Of a stretch of 64,000 nucleotides of DNA, positions 63,999 to 64,000 are shown piece after piece. Source of the DNA: Paraburkholderia bannensis NBRC 103871 (GTDB taxonomy: Bacteria > Pseudomonadota > Gammaproteobacteria > Burkholderiales > Burkholderiaceae); the NCBI RefSeq assembly GCF_000685015.1, contig NZ_BAYA01000005.1, forward strand, positions 248,001 to 312,000, written 5' to 3'. Each line of letters opens with the position of its first letter. Position 1 is the first letter of the stretch. Below the pieces are notes generated by a model. That model was not told where the DNA came from, did not search any database, and saw only the letters and a program-made list of their open reading frames with translations. Position numbers and translations under genes: made by a program.

Positions 63999-64000
63999 GA

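Overview
The window is high-GC DNA (AT-rich only in a few intergenic stretches) from a betaproteobacterium of the Burkholderia/Paraburkholderia/Caballeronia group. The best lineage evidence is a divergent pair matching the Burkholderia cepacia 2,2-dialkylglycine decarboxylase dgdA and its regulator dgdR. The wealth of LysR, AraC, LacI and LuxR regulators beside small catabolic clusters, the two-gene flhDC, and a Ku gene fit as well. No tRNA, rRNA, CRISPR array, insertion sequence or prophage was seen. It reads as chromosomal accessory metabolism.

Layout. 1-1.5 kb: end of a sugar-binding protein, then a fatty-acid-desaturase-like oxygenase and a MocE-type Rieske ferredoxin (rhizopine-like set). 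2.5-5.7 kb: a tight, unrecognised trio of acyl-CoA-dehydrogenase-like flavoprotein, PhnD-like binding protein without signal peptide, and TusA-like/diiron fusion. 5.7-10 kb: membrane protein, GMC oxidoreductase, NCS1 permease. 10-12.5 kb: divergent receiver protein and hybrid histidine kinase. 12.6-17.2 kb: PAP2 phosphatase, AraC/DUF2000 pair, divergent NimT/NimR-like exporter and regulator with an 11-bp operator-like array, DUF3820 protein. 17.7-18.6 kb: flhDC without other flagellar genes. 18.8-24 kb: repeat-bearing secreted protein, metallophosphatase, second PAP2 protein, membrane-anchored catalase-like protein with cytochrome b561, superinfection-immunity-like protein, lipoprotein. 24-26.3 kb: dgdA/dgdR. 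26.3-32.4 kb: operon of LLM flavin monooxygenase, TonB receptor and sulfonate-type binding protein, divergent from a LacI regulator with a perfect palindrome between them. 32.4-34.5 kb: AraC regulator and threonine aldolase. 34.5-40 kb: histidine phosphatase, APH-fold kinase, SDR and acyl-CoA dehydrogenase, an LvaA/LvaD/LvaC-like set for 4-hydroxyacyl-CoA metabolism, with a second dehydrogenase copy made by a tandem duplication whose scar is still readable. 40-43 kb: LysR, 3-hydroxyisobutyrate-dehydrogenase-like protein, LysR. 43.1-47.2 kb: five-gene oxidoreductase operon (SDR, AhpD-like, cupin, flavin amine oxidase, zinc alcohol dehydrogenase). 47.3-50.7 kb: YciI-like protein and GlxA-type regulator around a perfect inverted repeat, an unknown protein, argG. 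51.2-60.2 kb: amine/guanidino-compound catabolism (NCS1 permease, LysR, FAD amine oxidase, cupin, LuxR-type regulator, ureohydrolase, aldehyde dehydrogenase), with a 500-bp inverted-repeat element between the last two genes. 60.2-64 kb: orphan PoNe-type immunity protein, cold-shock protein, Gly-rich microprotein, and Ku translationally coupled to a MerR-TPR protein.

Most clusters follow one plan: a divergently transcribed regulator, a short spacer with an inverted or direct repeat, then oxidative catabolic genes. The items most worth following are the 2.5-5.7 kb trio, the duplication scar at 35.7-36.1 kb, and the strand-composition flip centred on the 58.2-58.7 kb repeat.
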